Shown one piece after another: positions 40,598 to 51,644 of a DNA stretch of 64,000 nt; position 1 is the stretch's first letter, and each line of letters begins with the position of its first letter. Where the stretch lies: NCBI RefSeq assembly GCF_014066305.1, contig NW_023501065.1, positions 124,001 through 188,000 on the forward strand, given 5' to 3'. Position numbers and translations under genes: made by a program. Origin of the DNA: Letharia columbiana (Eukaryota; Ascomycota; Lecanoromycetes; Lecanorales; Parmeliaceae). The notes beneath the pieces are model-generated. The model ran no database searches. It saw only the letters and a list, made by a program, of their open reading frames with translations, and had not been told where the DNA came from.

Positions 40598-43417
40598 TCA
40601 TACCGCCATACCTCCCTTTCCTTTCACAACTCGATTCCAATCAGACCATTCTTGTGCCATCTCCATCAGAACACTACCCATTACACCAGCTGAAGCCATC
40701 AATCCATGTCCTTCGCCTTCCAACACCCGAACCTCACACCTCCTCATTGTTTTGCCCAACCACTTGACATTGTCCACAGGGACTCTACTGTCCCTGCTGC
40801 CATGGTGAATGACCACAGACCTCGTGATATCAACGTATCTGAAGCCAATCGGCTGGCGCCGCTCAAGGCAGACTAGCAAATCGACCGCTGGGTTGGCCCC
40901 AGTCGTTGCGGCATCCCAGGTAGCTTCTGTCAGTCGAGCATCAAATATCGACCGCCGTTCTTTTTGAATTTGAGCGGTAGATCTTCCATTCGTTGAATTC
41001 GAGACGCGACGACTAGAAGGACGGTTCTCTTTGGAGAAGTCTGCCATTTCGCAGTTGGAGAGTGTGGGAGACAAAGAAGCATCCCGGTCACCACCATTTG
41101 CAGCTTCCTGGATATCAGGCACCGCTGCTCCACCCCAAATGAAACTCTTGCGCTTGGAGCGACGAGGTGATTTGGGGAGGGTGGTGGTGACACTTGCGCT
41201 CGTAGCGTTGAGAAAACTCGAGTTTGCAGCTTTAAGAAAGGTCGTGGGTAAAGACCGCAGGAAACGCTGCGAGTAAGGAAGAGACTTTGCTGGCGAAGGC
41301 TCCTGCTGAGCGCCGATGGTATACATTTGAGATGGCGGAATCCACGGAGCGAGTAGATGTACTCGGCAACGGATATGTTGAGGCATCCGCAGTGCGGTAG
41401 CTAGAGCATATACTGCACCCGCAGAATGGGCCAAGATTGAAAATTTCGTAATTTTCAAATGCTGGCAAATGGCACGCACATCATCGGGCCAGCCCAACGG
41501 TGTATCCAGCCCATCTGTGTGAGGATCGCTGCCTCCTACGCCGGGACGATCAGGTGTCACAAGTCGAAGCTTCAGTGTAGATGCCAACTCATCGTAGAAA
41601 ACCGTGACGAATCTAGTCAGACCCATTCCAACGCAACAGAAGATCACTGAGCCTTCAGGATCCCCAACTTCAGAAAAGGATATTACCCGCCCTGTCTGCG
41701 GATCGCTTATCTTTTGGGACAACCTGGAAGACAGAAGATACTCGTTGACGGCATCACTTACTAGATCAGCTTCATCAATCTGGTAAGACGTATTGCGCTT
41801 GGTCTCCAATAAGTTACTGGAAACTGTCCTCCGTTTCTCCGCAGGTGCGGGACTCATGGGCCGAGAGAAGCGCTTCAATAGACGAGAATTGGACCTCTGT
41901 GGCAAAGCAAATGATGGCCTTTTGTCACCATCTCTTGAAGTGATTGAAGAATCTGTTACGGTAGCTGGCTTGGCTTCCACGGAGCTGGCTCGCACTCCAT
42001 TATGTCTACTGATCCTCTGCGCGATTGCCGGCGCAGGGGCGCTTCTCTCAGTATCGTTCATAAGCTTGGGTTCTGGGACCTCGACTGCATCGGTCTTTTG
42101 TTCCAGTAGCAGGGCACTGATAGATGTTGTTTGGGGAGCGACCGGACCTGGAGAAGGCGCAAGACTCCGATTTGGTGTCTGCGGGGCCGAGAAGAATTCC
42201 GTTGGGCTCTCCATTGAGCTTCGCTCTCTTTCAAGTTTCTGGTCCTTGAGCTCTTTGATTCTGCGATTCACTGAATCCTCTCCCAGCTCATCAGGCACTT
42301 CCTGAAGCGTCTGCTCTGGGATATTAGGCGGGTTTTCTAATACCGACTTGCTGGGCTCCATACCACTGCTACTCTCAGATAGCTGAGATCTCCTACTATG
42401 ACGTGATGGGCTCAATCGCAGGCTATGGCGTATGGATGAACTCCGGGTAGGGATGCTGTCTTCGTTCGGTATGCTGTATCTTTTTTTGCGGCCGCTGGGC
42501 TCGCCATCCATTTCCTCTGGATTCCCGTACAACCTTCCCGGAGACCCGTTAGACTGCACGGATGATGCTCGAGTCGGTATATTGGGAGGCTCTACCGCCA
42601 CCCGATCGCCGGTGCCTCGTTTCGACAAAAACAGCTGATCTGGTCCGGGTGATCCTGGAGGTGTATCCCTTATTACAATTCTCTCGCGAGTGCGCTTCGC
42701 TTCCGACCTAGGCTTCAGGACAACGAGGCCGTTGGACCCAGGCAACGAGTCCCTGGAAGCCTTCAAGCCCAAGCTCCTGAAACTTGCAAAACTATTAAGA
42801 CCCTTCCGGCCTTCACTTCTGTCTAAGTTGATTGTTGTGGTTGAAGGCTTTGGCTCGATGCTTAGATTCCCAATACTATATGCTCCTCCCAAATCAAAGA
42901 GATCCGTCGGTTCCTTCGCATACTCTCGTAAGGATTTGTCCGATGAGATGCGCCTAGGCGACCAATTTCTAATTGACGAGCGGTCGGGATGTAGGAAGTA
43001 ATTATCGTGCACCCCGTGAGGTCTCTTTTGTGCATCGAAGTCTGTTCCCGATCCAGAGAGAGATGGTCGCATTGAGTCGCCTTGAGGAGCACCGCTGCTG
43101 GGTCCGGTGAATAGAGGAAATCCCGCTTGCCATGGACGTGGCGAGGCTGGTGTTGAGTGGGAACTAGCTATGCTGGGCAGGGAGTCGAGGTGGTGTTCTG
43201 CTGGCGAGGAGATCGCAGACAGGGTCTCTATTAAGGACGATATCACTTCTGTTGATGCAGGCTTGACAACAACGTGGTTCGATGTTCGTCGTTTAGCATC
43301 CCGGTGAGAAGCAGTAGGAAGAGAACGTCTTCGTTGTTCTTGTTTGGACTTAGGGCTCAAAACGGTCCTCGCTGACGTTCTCTGCGGAATGGCGGGTCCA
43401 ACAGAAGAGTCAAACAT
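40598..43417 (-). CDS. Large alpha/beta hydrolase-fold protein
   Basis: Intronless, 939 aa from the first ATG (MFDSSVGPAIPQRTSARTVL). The N-terminal ~580 residues are Ser/Pro/Arg-rich and probably disordered, with many possible phosphorylation sites (RRSLP, RRSNSR-like patches). The alpha/beta hydrolase domain starts around residue 600 (GSVIFCCVGMGLTRFVTVFY). It contains VTPDRPGVGGSD, the nucleophile elbow AHSAGA (Ser), and later VVIHHGSRDSRVPVDN (acid) and LEGEGHGLM (His), so a full Ser-Asp-His triad is visible. A low-complexity insert of about 130 residues (SKRKSFIWGGAAVP region) interrupts the cap. The substrate is unknown. The long regulated-looking N-terminus suggests a signalling-linked serine hydrolase; this is inference. 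Confidence 0.85.
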   Translation of the reverse strand: MFDSSVGPAIPQRTSARTVLSPKSKQEQRRRSLPTASHRDAKRRTSNHVVVKPASTEVISSLIETLSAISSPAEHHLDSLPSIASSHSTPASPRPWQAGFPLFTGPSSGAPQGDSMRPSLSGSGTDFDAQKRPHGVHDNYFLHPDRSSIRNWSPRRISSDKSLREYAKEPTDLFDLGGAYSIGNLSIEPKPSTTTINLDRSEGRKGLNSFASFRSLGLKASRDSLPGSNGLVVLKPRSEAKRTRERIVIRDTPPGSPGPDQLFLSKRGTGDRVAVEPPNIPTRASSVQSNGSPGRLYGNPEEMDGEPSGRKKRYSIPNEDSIPTRSSSIRHSLRLSPSRHSRRSQLSESSSGMEPSKSVLENPPNIPEQTLQEVPDELGEDSVNRRIKELKDQKLERERSSMESPTEFFSAPQTPNRSLAPSPGPVAPQTTSISALLLEQKTDAVEVPEPKLMNDTERSAPAPAIAQRISRHNGVRASSVEAKPATVTDSSITSRDGDKRPSFALPQRSNSRLLKRFSRPMSPAPAEKRRTVSSNLLETKRNTSYQIDEADLVSDAVNEYLLSSRLSQKISDPQTGRVISFSEVGDPEGSVIFCCVGMGLTRFVTVFYDELASTLKLRLVTPDRPGVGGSDPHTDGLDTPLGWPDDVRAICQHLKITKFSILAHSAGAVYALATALRMPQHIRCRVHLLAPWIPPSQMYTIGAQQEPSPAKSLPYSQRFLRSLPTTFLKAANSSFLNATSASVTTTLPKSPRRSKRKSFIWGGAAVPDIQEAANGGDRDASLSPTLSNCEMADFSKENRPSSRRVSNSTNGRSTAQIQKERRSIFDARLTEATWDAATTGANPAVDLLVCLERRQPIGFRYVDITRSVVIHHGSRDSRVPVDNVKWLGKTMRRCEVRVLEGEGHGLMASAGVMGSVLMEMAQEWSDWNRVVKGKGGMAV

Positions 43418-44187
43418 GGCCAGAGAGCGGGTTGGCACAAAGAGACGGCAGGATCAGCGCATGGTTGTATGCAAGGGCGGCTGGTGCTCTGATTTAGGGT
43501 CGATGTATGAGTAGATCCACCAAAGCATTTTCTAGAGATGTATCGCTGGAAGTTTCCTAGATCGGTCTTTGAGCTTGCGCACCAGCACCTATCATGCAAG
43601 CTCAAAGGGGTTGATCGAAATTTGATGCATGGCGACGGTTCAGCATGTCGTAAGTCGTAGCGAGGGGGCCGCCGGTTAGATTTGCATGTCGAAGTAGGTA
43701 TCTCATAGGGACCAACAGTTGCTATGCAAATCGCCTCAAGAACATGCAATTCATAGGACTCACATTCGATCTCTTAAGATCAGACAAGATACGAGCATAC
43801 GAATGATATTATGATATCAACCAGATTGTGGTGATGGCGACATGATTTGTACGGTCTCAGTTGCGATGCCTGCACTGCGCGTAATAGTTCGCTTGGAACC
43901 CCCACAGAAACGGCTTGTCGCTTCCGCGTGGTGGACCTCCGACTGCCTGCATGAACCGAGGTTTCAAAGCGCCGTTGACTTAAATGCTATTGCTCTATAG
44001 GCGATCTTATAGTATTGGAGGAATCGAAGCCACCAAGGCTGTTTGCGCTGCCATCTCGCAGTGCGTCTCTGATTGGTCAATCTCATGTTTTCCGTGCTAG
44101 GCCCAGGCTAGCCCCAAGGGCCTTGCCAAGTGCTTGAGCTTCGTTCTTCTCCTTCAGCGATTCATACATGTAAATACTTACGCGGTA
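43418..44187. promoter_or_regulatory. Divergent intergenic region, hydrolase / hydroxylase-family gene
   Basis: This 770-bp spacer lies between divergent start codons and must contain both promoters. Short frames on both strands look non-coding. No named site is recognised. Confidence 0.5.
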
Positions 44188-45718
44188 ATGGACTGGCTCC
44201 CGCTCGCACGCGAGCCATCCGTGCTTGACAAGGCATGGATGGCTATCCAATATCCGTGGGACCTGGTTCGCAATCCCATGCAAGCTGTGCTATCAATCCC
44301 CGCGCTCTCTTTCCTCGTGATACCGGCCTTCTCCAGCTACGGCACCACCCTCAATCTTCTCTTCTTCACGTTGACCTGGGCGATTCTGGTCAAGACTAAT
44401 AATCCACTTCACGTCGAGATCCTCGGAACTTTTGGCATCCGCTTGCTCTTTTACATCCTTCCCTCACTGGGCTTCCTGTTCCTTGATAGCGCTACACCAG
44501 CACTAGCTGTGGGGATCAAGGAGCATGGAGATATTGCGCTGCCAATGAGCGAGGAGAATGGGGGCAAGAGAGGCCGCTGGTGGAAGGTTGCGCTTATCAG
44601 CATTGGGAATGTAATACTTGGTATTGCAATACAGACTGGAATTGAGCTTCTCTTCACCCAAGTATTGCATCTCCAGAGCGTACTGAAATTGAGCACTGGG
44701 CTACCGATGCCATGGGGCATTGCCAAAGACTTATTCCGCGGCCTGCTCCTTCGCGAGGTACGCTCTCTCGCTCGTGTACAACCGCTATGACCAGTGCGCT
44801 GACAAGTGATAGGTGATGACTTACGTCTTCCATCGCTATGGACTTCATTCTGAGCAATCGCCCCTTACAGGAATGCACACCAGTTGGCAACATACGGTCC
44901 CTACGCCATTCTCCCTGGTTGCCCACTACGATCATCCCATTGCCTACCTTATTCATGTTTTTCTGCCTACATATCTGCCCGCCGTTACTTTCCGCTTTCA
45001 CCTTCTTACGTACCTTCTCTATCTTGCCATTGTTTCGCTCGAGGAGTCACTCGCCTACAGCGGATACAACATGCTTCCTAGCGCATTCGTTCTCGGTGGC
45101 ATAGCGAGGAGGCAAGAAAAGCACCTCATGGGCGGTGGCAATGGTAACTATGGATGTTTCGGTCTTGTGGATTTCGCCATGGGAACTAGCATTGGCGAGG
45201 ATTTGGTGGATGATGTTATCGACGAAGCGGAGGAGAAACAGGTGGCTAAGAAAACAAAGGGGAAAGTAAAAACGACGGGAAAGAAGGTCCCGAAGAAGGC
45301 GCCAAAGAAGAGTGATAACGAGGAAAAAGAAGAGGAAGAGGGAGAGGGTGAAAGGGGAGCGGTGGGGGAAGAAGAAGATGATGATGAAGAAGAAGAAGAA
45401 GAAGCTCCAGATACGAAGAGCAAGGGCAGCAGGCTGAATAAGAGCGAAAAGAGGAGAGCTGAGACTCATGAGGATGATGCCAACGGACAATCCCCAGAGG
45501 AAAAGAACGAAACTCCTCCGAAGAGGCTGTCCAGGACACGAAGGGGTGAGAAAATGAACGGTGAGGAAGATGCTGAGGCGGGAGGGCAGGACGAGGAAAT
45601 CAAAGCTGAGCAGGAAAAGCCGAGGCCGAGGGCAAAAGGCGTGACGAGGAAAAGTAGCCAGAAGAGCAAGGCCGGGAGCCGACCAAGAAAGCGCAACGAA
45701 GAGGATGATGAGTTATAG
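44188..45718 (+). CDS. Fatty acid hydroxylase/sterol desaturase-family membrane protein with charged C-terminal tail
   Basis: Exon 1 is 44188-44757 and exon 2 is 44813-45718, with a 55-nt intron (GTACGC...TGATAG), giving 491 aa. Several membrane segments are visible (QAVLSIPALSFLVIPAF, LNLLFFTLTWAILV, WWKVALISIGNVILGIAI, FHLLTYLLYLAIVSLEESLA). The family pattern is visible in YVFHRYGLH, HTSWQHTVPTPFSLVAHYDH and LGGIARRQEKHLMGGGNG, but the second and third histidine boxes are incomplete. After about residue 320 a ~170-residue tail of alternating Lys and Glu/Asp blocks begins (KKTKGKVKTTGKKVPKKAPK, then an EEEGE/DDDEEEEEE run). It ends in a basic SRPRKRNEEDDEL. The tail resembles a nuclear or chromatin-type disordered region and is unusual on a membrane enzyme. 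A substrate such as a sterol or sphingoid base is only a family guess. Confidence 0.78.
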
Positions 45719-46100
45719 CACTAGGGTGGTTATGGTGCCTCGGCAAGCATTGGACAAGTTGAGTACTGGTCCATATTAGTGTTTCGCGGCTAGCCTTTTC
45801 TTCTTCGAGATACCCTTCACGTTTTTCGATCTTTACACGATATCAGAGCACATATGGATGGTGTTAATTTTTAAATTCCAAGCTTGCATTCGATCAGATT
45901 TTCGGCCTTCCGGTTGTGGGCTCAAGGAAAGCAACCGCATTGACCGATTTGGTTTTTTCTGTTTAGCTTAGTACGAGAGCTCGCAGCCATTAGGCGCCAC
46001 AATGCTGGCTCCATCTGCTACATGAAACAAGGCTGTTCAGTGGTCCATACCCACGAAATGCCATAGTCCTTCCTCAACCCCTGTCAATCCGTCTAGACGT
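45719..46100. other. Intergenic between convergent genes
   Basis: This 382-bp spacer holds the 3' UTRs of the hydroxylase-family and eL6 genes. No gene is supported. Confidence 0.55.
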
Positions 46101-46969
46101 CTAGAAGCTCATCGCGTGGGGCTTATCTCCCTTTCGTAGACTGAATGAACTTCCGAGGTATTCTATCAAATGAGGCTCCTTCTTGATGTTGGTCAATAAT
46201 GCGTGGTCGACAGCCTTCTGGTCGCTGGCGCGAGCGGAGGCCACCTTCTTCTTCTGAAGCAGCCATCAAGTCAGCCACCGACAGTTCTCCCTAGCGCCAA
46301 GTTGTCCAACACAGCTCTCACTTACCTCAGGCTTCTCCCCTTGCGCGAAGAATTGCTCCTCCCCTTTCTTGTTCTCCGCCTTGTCCCGAGTGAAGTAGCC
46401 CTCCTCTCCAACTTTCTCCACCACCTTCTCGTCAATCCCCTTCAGGTCTACCTTCGAACTTGTAGCGATGACGTATCTGGCATTGACTCGTCTTAATGGG
46501 ACGCCATTGACCTTGAAGGGACCAGTAATCAGGAGAACACCTTGGGCCAGGTGCTTGAGGAGGATGACGCGCTTGCCGCGGAAACGACCAGCAAGGAGGA
46601 TAAGAACGCTGCCAGGTTGGAGAGTAGAGCGGGGACGGGCGGGGTGAATGGATTTGCGGACCTAATGGGCATGGTTTTAGCAACTGATCCCTAGAGCTGG
46701 GACTTGATATTAAATATTTCGAGGGTTGCTGTAGAATCATTGAGATAGGGTTATGGGTGCTCCGCGGGTGCCGACGACCAATATATCAGGGAACAATCTT
46801 TTGTATAGGTGCCCGTCTGTATTGCTTCACGTACCTTCTTCGGCTTAGCCTCGTCCTCTGCAGGGTAGAACTTCTTGGCCTTCTGCGTGTGGTGTGGTAT
46901 TGAGCGCTCGCTCTTGCCGAACTTCTTCGTCTTGTGTTCGGCTTTGGTGGCTTCTTGCTTGGCCGACAT
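46101..46969 (-). CDS. rpl6: 60S ribosomal protein eL6
   Basis: Three exons: 46835-46969, 46326-46661 and 46101-46253, with introns of 173 and 72 nt, giving 207 aa, normal for fungal eL6. It starts [20 protein letters not shown]. The core is unmistakable: [60 protein letters not shown], then [20 protein letters not shown]. The last exon encodes [20 protein letters not shown] and ends KPHAMSF. The protein is a structural component of the large cytosolic ribosomal subunit. The first intron, near the start codon, is longer than most here, as is common for ribosomal protein genes; I saw no snoRNA boxes in it. It is divergent with Rpn13, with 295 bp between the start codons. Confidence 0.94.
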
Positions 46970-47264
46970 GATGACTGTAGCAGAACGGATGAGAGCGCTG
47001 GCAGAGGACGTGCTGCGTGGAAATGTCGAAGGTTAAGTGTTCTATGTCCCTATCCCCAAGTTGATTTTGTGGAAGCTCGCTTAGTGGACTTAGCTTAGGT
47101 TTGGGCTTGGCGCGAATTTTAGCCAAGGTTCTCACGACTACTCGCTTGAGGCTCTGTAGCTTCATAACAAAGTCGTTCACGATCTTAGTAAACTGCTTCT
47201 TAGGACTCTCTCATCTTCCATAGTCTCAGCTCTCAAATCATACTTCCAGAATCAGAGAGACAGA
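46970..47264. promoter_or_regulatory. Compact divergent promoter, eL6 / Rpn13
   Basis: Only 295 bp separate the two start codons. Both genes encode abundant macromolecular-machine subunits, so a shared bidirectional promoter is plausible, but no specific element is recognised. Confidence 0.5.
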
Positions 47265-48791
47265 ATGTCTATATCGCCATTAATCACATTCAAGGCTGGA
47301 ATTTGTGAGTTCGATGTGAGTCGTGACCTTCATTTCTCTCTCCTGGAGTTGAGCACAACATTGCCCACGAATAAAATTATAAACGCTTTACAAGCTTTTT
47401 CTGATGATGAGTATAGACTAGCTCATCAGCTCCCAAAATCATTCCCAAATCCATTCCAGGCTACCTCTATCTCTACGAAGAAGATGAGCTTATCCACTTC
47501 TGCTGGCGGCCTCGCTCCGCACCGATGAGCCAACCCGAACTCGATCTTGTCATGGTTCCTACCGATGGTAATTTTGTTCCATATTATGACAAAGAGACTC
47601 GGTCAAGTTCAAATCCCACGTCTCCCACCACGGGCAGAGTATTCGTCCTCAAGTTTCAATCAAGCAGTACCCGGCACCTGTTCTGGCTACAGTCGAAGGA
47701 CCAACATCCACAAGGAAACCGTGCTTGGTTCAGTTCGCGTGACGAAAAGATTGGGCAGATAGTGGACCGACTACTGCAAGGAGACGAGGTCAATGTACAG
47801 GAAGAATATGCAAATACCTCAAATGATCATGGAGGAGATGGAGATGATGAGGCTATGGAAGACGCAGGTCCAGCGGGCCACGGAGACATACAAGGCAACA
47901 TCGGGAGCGGGGATCCGTTTATGGGCGATCCGGGGAATGAGGGTGAAGAGTCGAGAGAGGGGGGTGCAGACGGAGGACGAGCGTAGGTACCGCCAATTTT
48001 CATCACCTCGCGACAGGTTCATGAGACATAACTAGATGATCTGTACCTTCTCTTCGACTACACGGATGGACGAAGGCATGATTAGCTCGATACTGGTGTT
48101 ACTTGCCAAACGATGTACCCAGAGGAATGCATAGCAGAAGCTTCATCAAGCCTACCGCCTTTTAGCCTCGCTCGCACCAAAGAATACTAAGAAAGTTGAG
48201 CATGGCTGACTTGTTATCTTCAGCACGGCCATGCCCTCGAACGACGCAGCGATTGCAGTGCAGAACTTTCTGCGGTCCATGCAAGGGAACCAAGCGCTAA
48301 GTAATCAACAATCGCAATCTCAAGGCAAGAATTTTACCACATTACCCGACTTACTGCCATCCTCTACGACGATACCCGTCATTGATTCGGCGGACTCGAC
48401 GTTTCTCAGCAATCTTCTTAACCACATACCGCCCGTCCTGCTGCTCCTTAGCCAAGAAGCCGATGACATTTCATCCGTCGACCCTAATTCAGAGACTGCG
48501 AAAGCAGCAATAGAAGCGTTGAGTTTGGACCAAAAGAAGGAAATATTGAGGAAGGTCCTCCGGTCACCCCAGTTCTCGCAGAGCTTAGGAAGTCTGACTG
48601 CGGCATTGCGAGATGGGGGTGTGCCTAGTATCAGCGAGGCTTTGAAGATCCCTGTTGACAATGGCGGTTTTATTAGGCGGGGTGGTGTACCTTTGGGAGG
48701 TGGAGAAGCCGTGGAAGCTTTTCTGAAAGGGGTCAAAGCGTCTGTAGAGAAAAGGGACGACGCAGAGGAGGAAAGGATGGATACTGATTGA
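47265..48791 (+). CDS. rpn13: 26S proteasome ubiquitin receptor Rpn13 (ADRM1) with C-terminal DEUBAD domain
   Basis: Three exons: 47265-47315, 47417-47982 and 48224-48791, with introns of 101 and 241 nt, giving 394 aa. The PRU domain (about 5-120) is clear: ITFKAGICEFD, IPGYLYLYEEDELIHFCWRP and FVLKFQSSSTRHLFWLQSKD. The first join (EFD|TSSSAPK) is set by phase and by family resemblance. An acidic Gly-rich linker follows. The C-terminal domain (PVIDSADSTFLSNLLNHIPP, EALSLDQKKEILRKVLRSPQ, FSQSLGSLTAALRDGG) matches the DEUBAD domain that recruits and activates the deubiquitinase Uch37/UCHL5. Budding yeast Rpn13 lacks this domain, so this is the complete form. It acts in the 19S regulatory particle via Rpn2 and binds ubiquitin chains. 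Confidence 0.92.
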
Positions 48792-49251
48792 ATGGTTTCA
48801 TGAGTATCGAATATTTGCACTGTACAAATCTGAGCATTAGCAAGCATAGCGAGGATTCGATCTGGTACTGAGCGAACACAACTCCCTTGGACCAATATAA
48901 TCCAATTGCATCAATGAATGGTAATTTGATAGATGCAAACACGTCCATTAACGTTGTGTCTGGATTCGGACTAGCGGTTTTTGTTGGACATTTCCCGTGA
49001 GAACTTTGGGGGTTAGGACGCGATCAGATGCTCACTTTGCGCCAAAGCTCTCTGAGCACACAGCACTCATTGAATTCGCTCCTTGATCTTGCAAGGGCTG
49101 TGTTATACCGGTAGCTACATGCTCCCCTCAACAGAATTCATCACAGGGTGCTGTGAGCTGTCCAGATATTCGACAGTATTTCCGGGACTCCTGTGATCCA
49201 CCTCGACTGTGATCTACGGGCAATGAGCTAGGCCGGGGAACTTCGACAGCC
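48792..49251. other. Intergenic
   Basis: This 460-bp spacer holds the Rpn13 3' UTR and the promoter of the next plus-strand gene. No gene is supported. Confidence 0.5.
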
Positions 49252-51174
49252 ATGACTCCGCAAGCCTTTATTTCAAGCTATGCTCCCCGTCTTCGAACTT
49301 ATGGAAATTCCTTACTCACCCCCGTCCTTCCCCCAACCACCGCCCAAAATGCTCCCTTGTCCCGAACTACGAAGCGTGGCACCATAGCCATCAACTACGC
49401 TGAGAACGAATATGATGATGATGACATCTTTGAGGATAGCGAAGGTCCGAGACGGCATACTGGTTTGCGAAGCAGGAGAGAAGACCCTAATCAGGCGAAC
49501 AAGGAGGGATTCGCAGAGAAGCTAGGGAGAGAAATACACGCGCCAGTCGAGGTCCAGGGAATTTGGAGAGATTGGATGGGAAAGCTGAGATCTGTGAAGT
49601 GAGCACAAACAAAATCTGAAATGTTTTGGTACAGATAAGCTTACGGTTCCTGCAGGACAGATAAACAGCTCCATGCGCCGACAGCACTACCACTGACCCT
49701 CATACCTATCCGAATTGACCTCGACATACCTCCATATACACCTCATCCTGCCCTTCCGCTTCCACCAGAATATCACACTCTCAACATCAATCCAGCCCTG
49801 CCCGCTTACAGAACGCCCGAGCCGACACCAGCATATCGACTGAAAGACATCTTCCTATGGAACCTTCATGAAACGTTGATCACACCAGATCAGTTCGCTA
49901 CCATCCTCATCCATGACCTTGACCTCCCGAATGGGGCCGGATTGGCTTTGCAAGTCAGCAAGCAAATTCGGGAACAGCTGGAAGAATACGCAGGCGTTGC
50001 GCTGCATCCTCTATTTCACTCCACAGACACCGGGGCCAGCAATGGTAACGGACCCAAAGCAATACAAGCTGCGAGGTCTCGGGACCAATCATCCACACCG
50101 GCTCCCACAGGCCCAAGCACACTTAGAGCGAACGGCGCCGACGGCATCAACGGACATGCCCCTCCAACCAAACAATCTTCAAAAGACATCACAGCCACCG
50201 CCTCCTCACATCCCGCCTCTACATCAAACGACGAAAATGACCCTGATGATACATACCGCTGCATTGTAACACTCAATATCAATCTACAGAACAAGCTTTA
50301 CACCGACAAATTTGAATGGTCCTTGCTTCACCCAGTGGGCGTCGCTGAGCGATTCGCAAAACAGACATGCGCCGATATTGGTCTTTCTGGCGAATGGGTA
50401 CCTGCAATGGCTCACGCAATCTACGAGGCCGTACTACGCTTGAAGAAAGAGGCTTGCGAAAATGGTGGCCTAGTGGGCGCGATGAATGGCTATGGTGGGG
50501 GTATTGACAACATGGCTGCCAGTTCCGCGGAAGCAGGATGGCGATACGACAACGAGCACTTAGGAGATGAGTGGGAGCCGAAGCTCGAACGCCTGTCGAA
50601 GGAAGAAATTGAAAAGCGAGAAGGTGATCGAGAGAGACAGCTTCGGAGATTGCGGAGAGAGACGGCGCGATTCTCGAGTACCACGAATATGGCGGGAGGA
50701 ATGCCGGCGCAGCCAAGTGGTTATGGTAATCAAGGGGATGGCGACGAGACGCCTGCAATGGGAAGAGGCGAGCGAAGTAAGAAGAAGAGACGATTTAGGA
50801 GCTTGAGTCCAGTAGGAAGGGCGACTCCAGATGTGGGCAACGCTGGGTATGGCGGCGGAGGAGCTGGGAGTCTTAATGAATGGTATCGGTTTCCAAAATT
50901 CGGGGTCGAGTATATCTTCGCTGACATCTGTGTTTGCAGGGAAAGAACGACGTGGAGATGTTCGCACTGTTTAGTGCATGGATCTGCAGTCTGGGCTGTG
51001 AGAGACGGACCAAATGGACCCAGAGTAATTCAATCTTCGTGTGGACGGCTGGGAAGATGGCTAAGATGAATACAGTCATTATGCAGCAATTGCGGCCTCG
51101 CATACGAGCGAGACAAAAGCCTACCACCCTGGGCGAAGAATCTGCATTATGCCGATATCCCTGTTGGGCGGTGA
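49252..51174 (+). CDS. sfh1: SNF5/SMARCB1-family chromatin remodeller subunit with GATA-like zinc finger (Sfh1 type)
   Basis: Four exons: 49252-49598, 49656-50882, 50940-51024 and 51076-51174, giving 585 aa. Phase and sequence fix all three joins. In particular, the small last exons rebuild a zinc finger: NEWERTTWRCSHCLVHGSAV, WAVRDGPNGPRSLCSNCGLA, then YERDKSLPPWAKNL (C-x2-C...C-x2-C). The two SNF5 repeats are visible: LIPIRIDLDIPPYTPHPALP with LKDIFLWNLHETLITPDQFA, and YRCIVTLNINLQNKLYTDKF with EWSLLHPVGVAERFAKQTCA. A charged helix (KLERLSKEEIEKREGDRERQ) follows the second repeat. The product is a core subunit of an RSC/SWI-SNF nucleosome remodeller. The GATA-like finger favours the Sfh1/RSC paralogue over Snf5, but this is a judgement from memory. 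Confidence 0.88.
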
Positions 51175-51644
51175 TGAAGATCGTGGTCAGAGACACTTTC
51201 GATTTAGGCGGACCAAGATTTCGAGGACAAACGGCGTTTTACGATTGGCAGATCAGAGGCATTAGCATGGCGCATCACGGAAAAGGAATTGACCACATTA
51301 GATCAAGGATTTGAAGAAATTGATGTGGATGTACGATAGCTCTTGAGGTAAGGAAGGTTACAGCCAGTCTGAAGATAGACATCAACGCGAAGTACTTTCC
51401 AGTCAGCCCTCCTCTCTGCAGGCACGCAGTCAGAAAAGGTAACAGTCCGAGGCCCCAGAGTTCTCTTGTTTTCACATCAATCGTTAGCATCGACCCGGAA
51501 AAGTCTGTCGTCCATGATCAAACTGCTTCAGCAAACTGTCTTTGAGGATCTGTACAAGTTCAACTGCCATTTTTCCCCGCTGTCAACTGCTCGGTTCGTC
51601 TCATTGCCTGTTCGAACGTTCATCGCATGGTTGCATTCCCCACA
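51175..51644. other. Intergenic between convergent genes
   Basis: This 470-bp spacer holds both 3' UTRs. A plus-strand open frame here is the unspliced continuation past the Sfh1 stop and is not coding. Confidence 0.5.

Noticed and set aside
41793..42305. 170-codon plus-strand open frame
   Set aside because: It is antisense to the disordered Ser/Pro-rich region of the alpha/beta hydrolase gene.
45047..45490. Minus-strand frame rich in Phe/Leu/Ser, looking membrane-like
   Set aside because: It is the complement of the Lys/Glu repeats in the hydroxylase-family tail.
46662..46834. Possible snoRNA in the longer first intron of eL6
   Set aside because: No C box (TGATGA) with paired D box and no H/ACA hairpin tail is visible.
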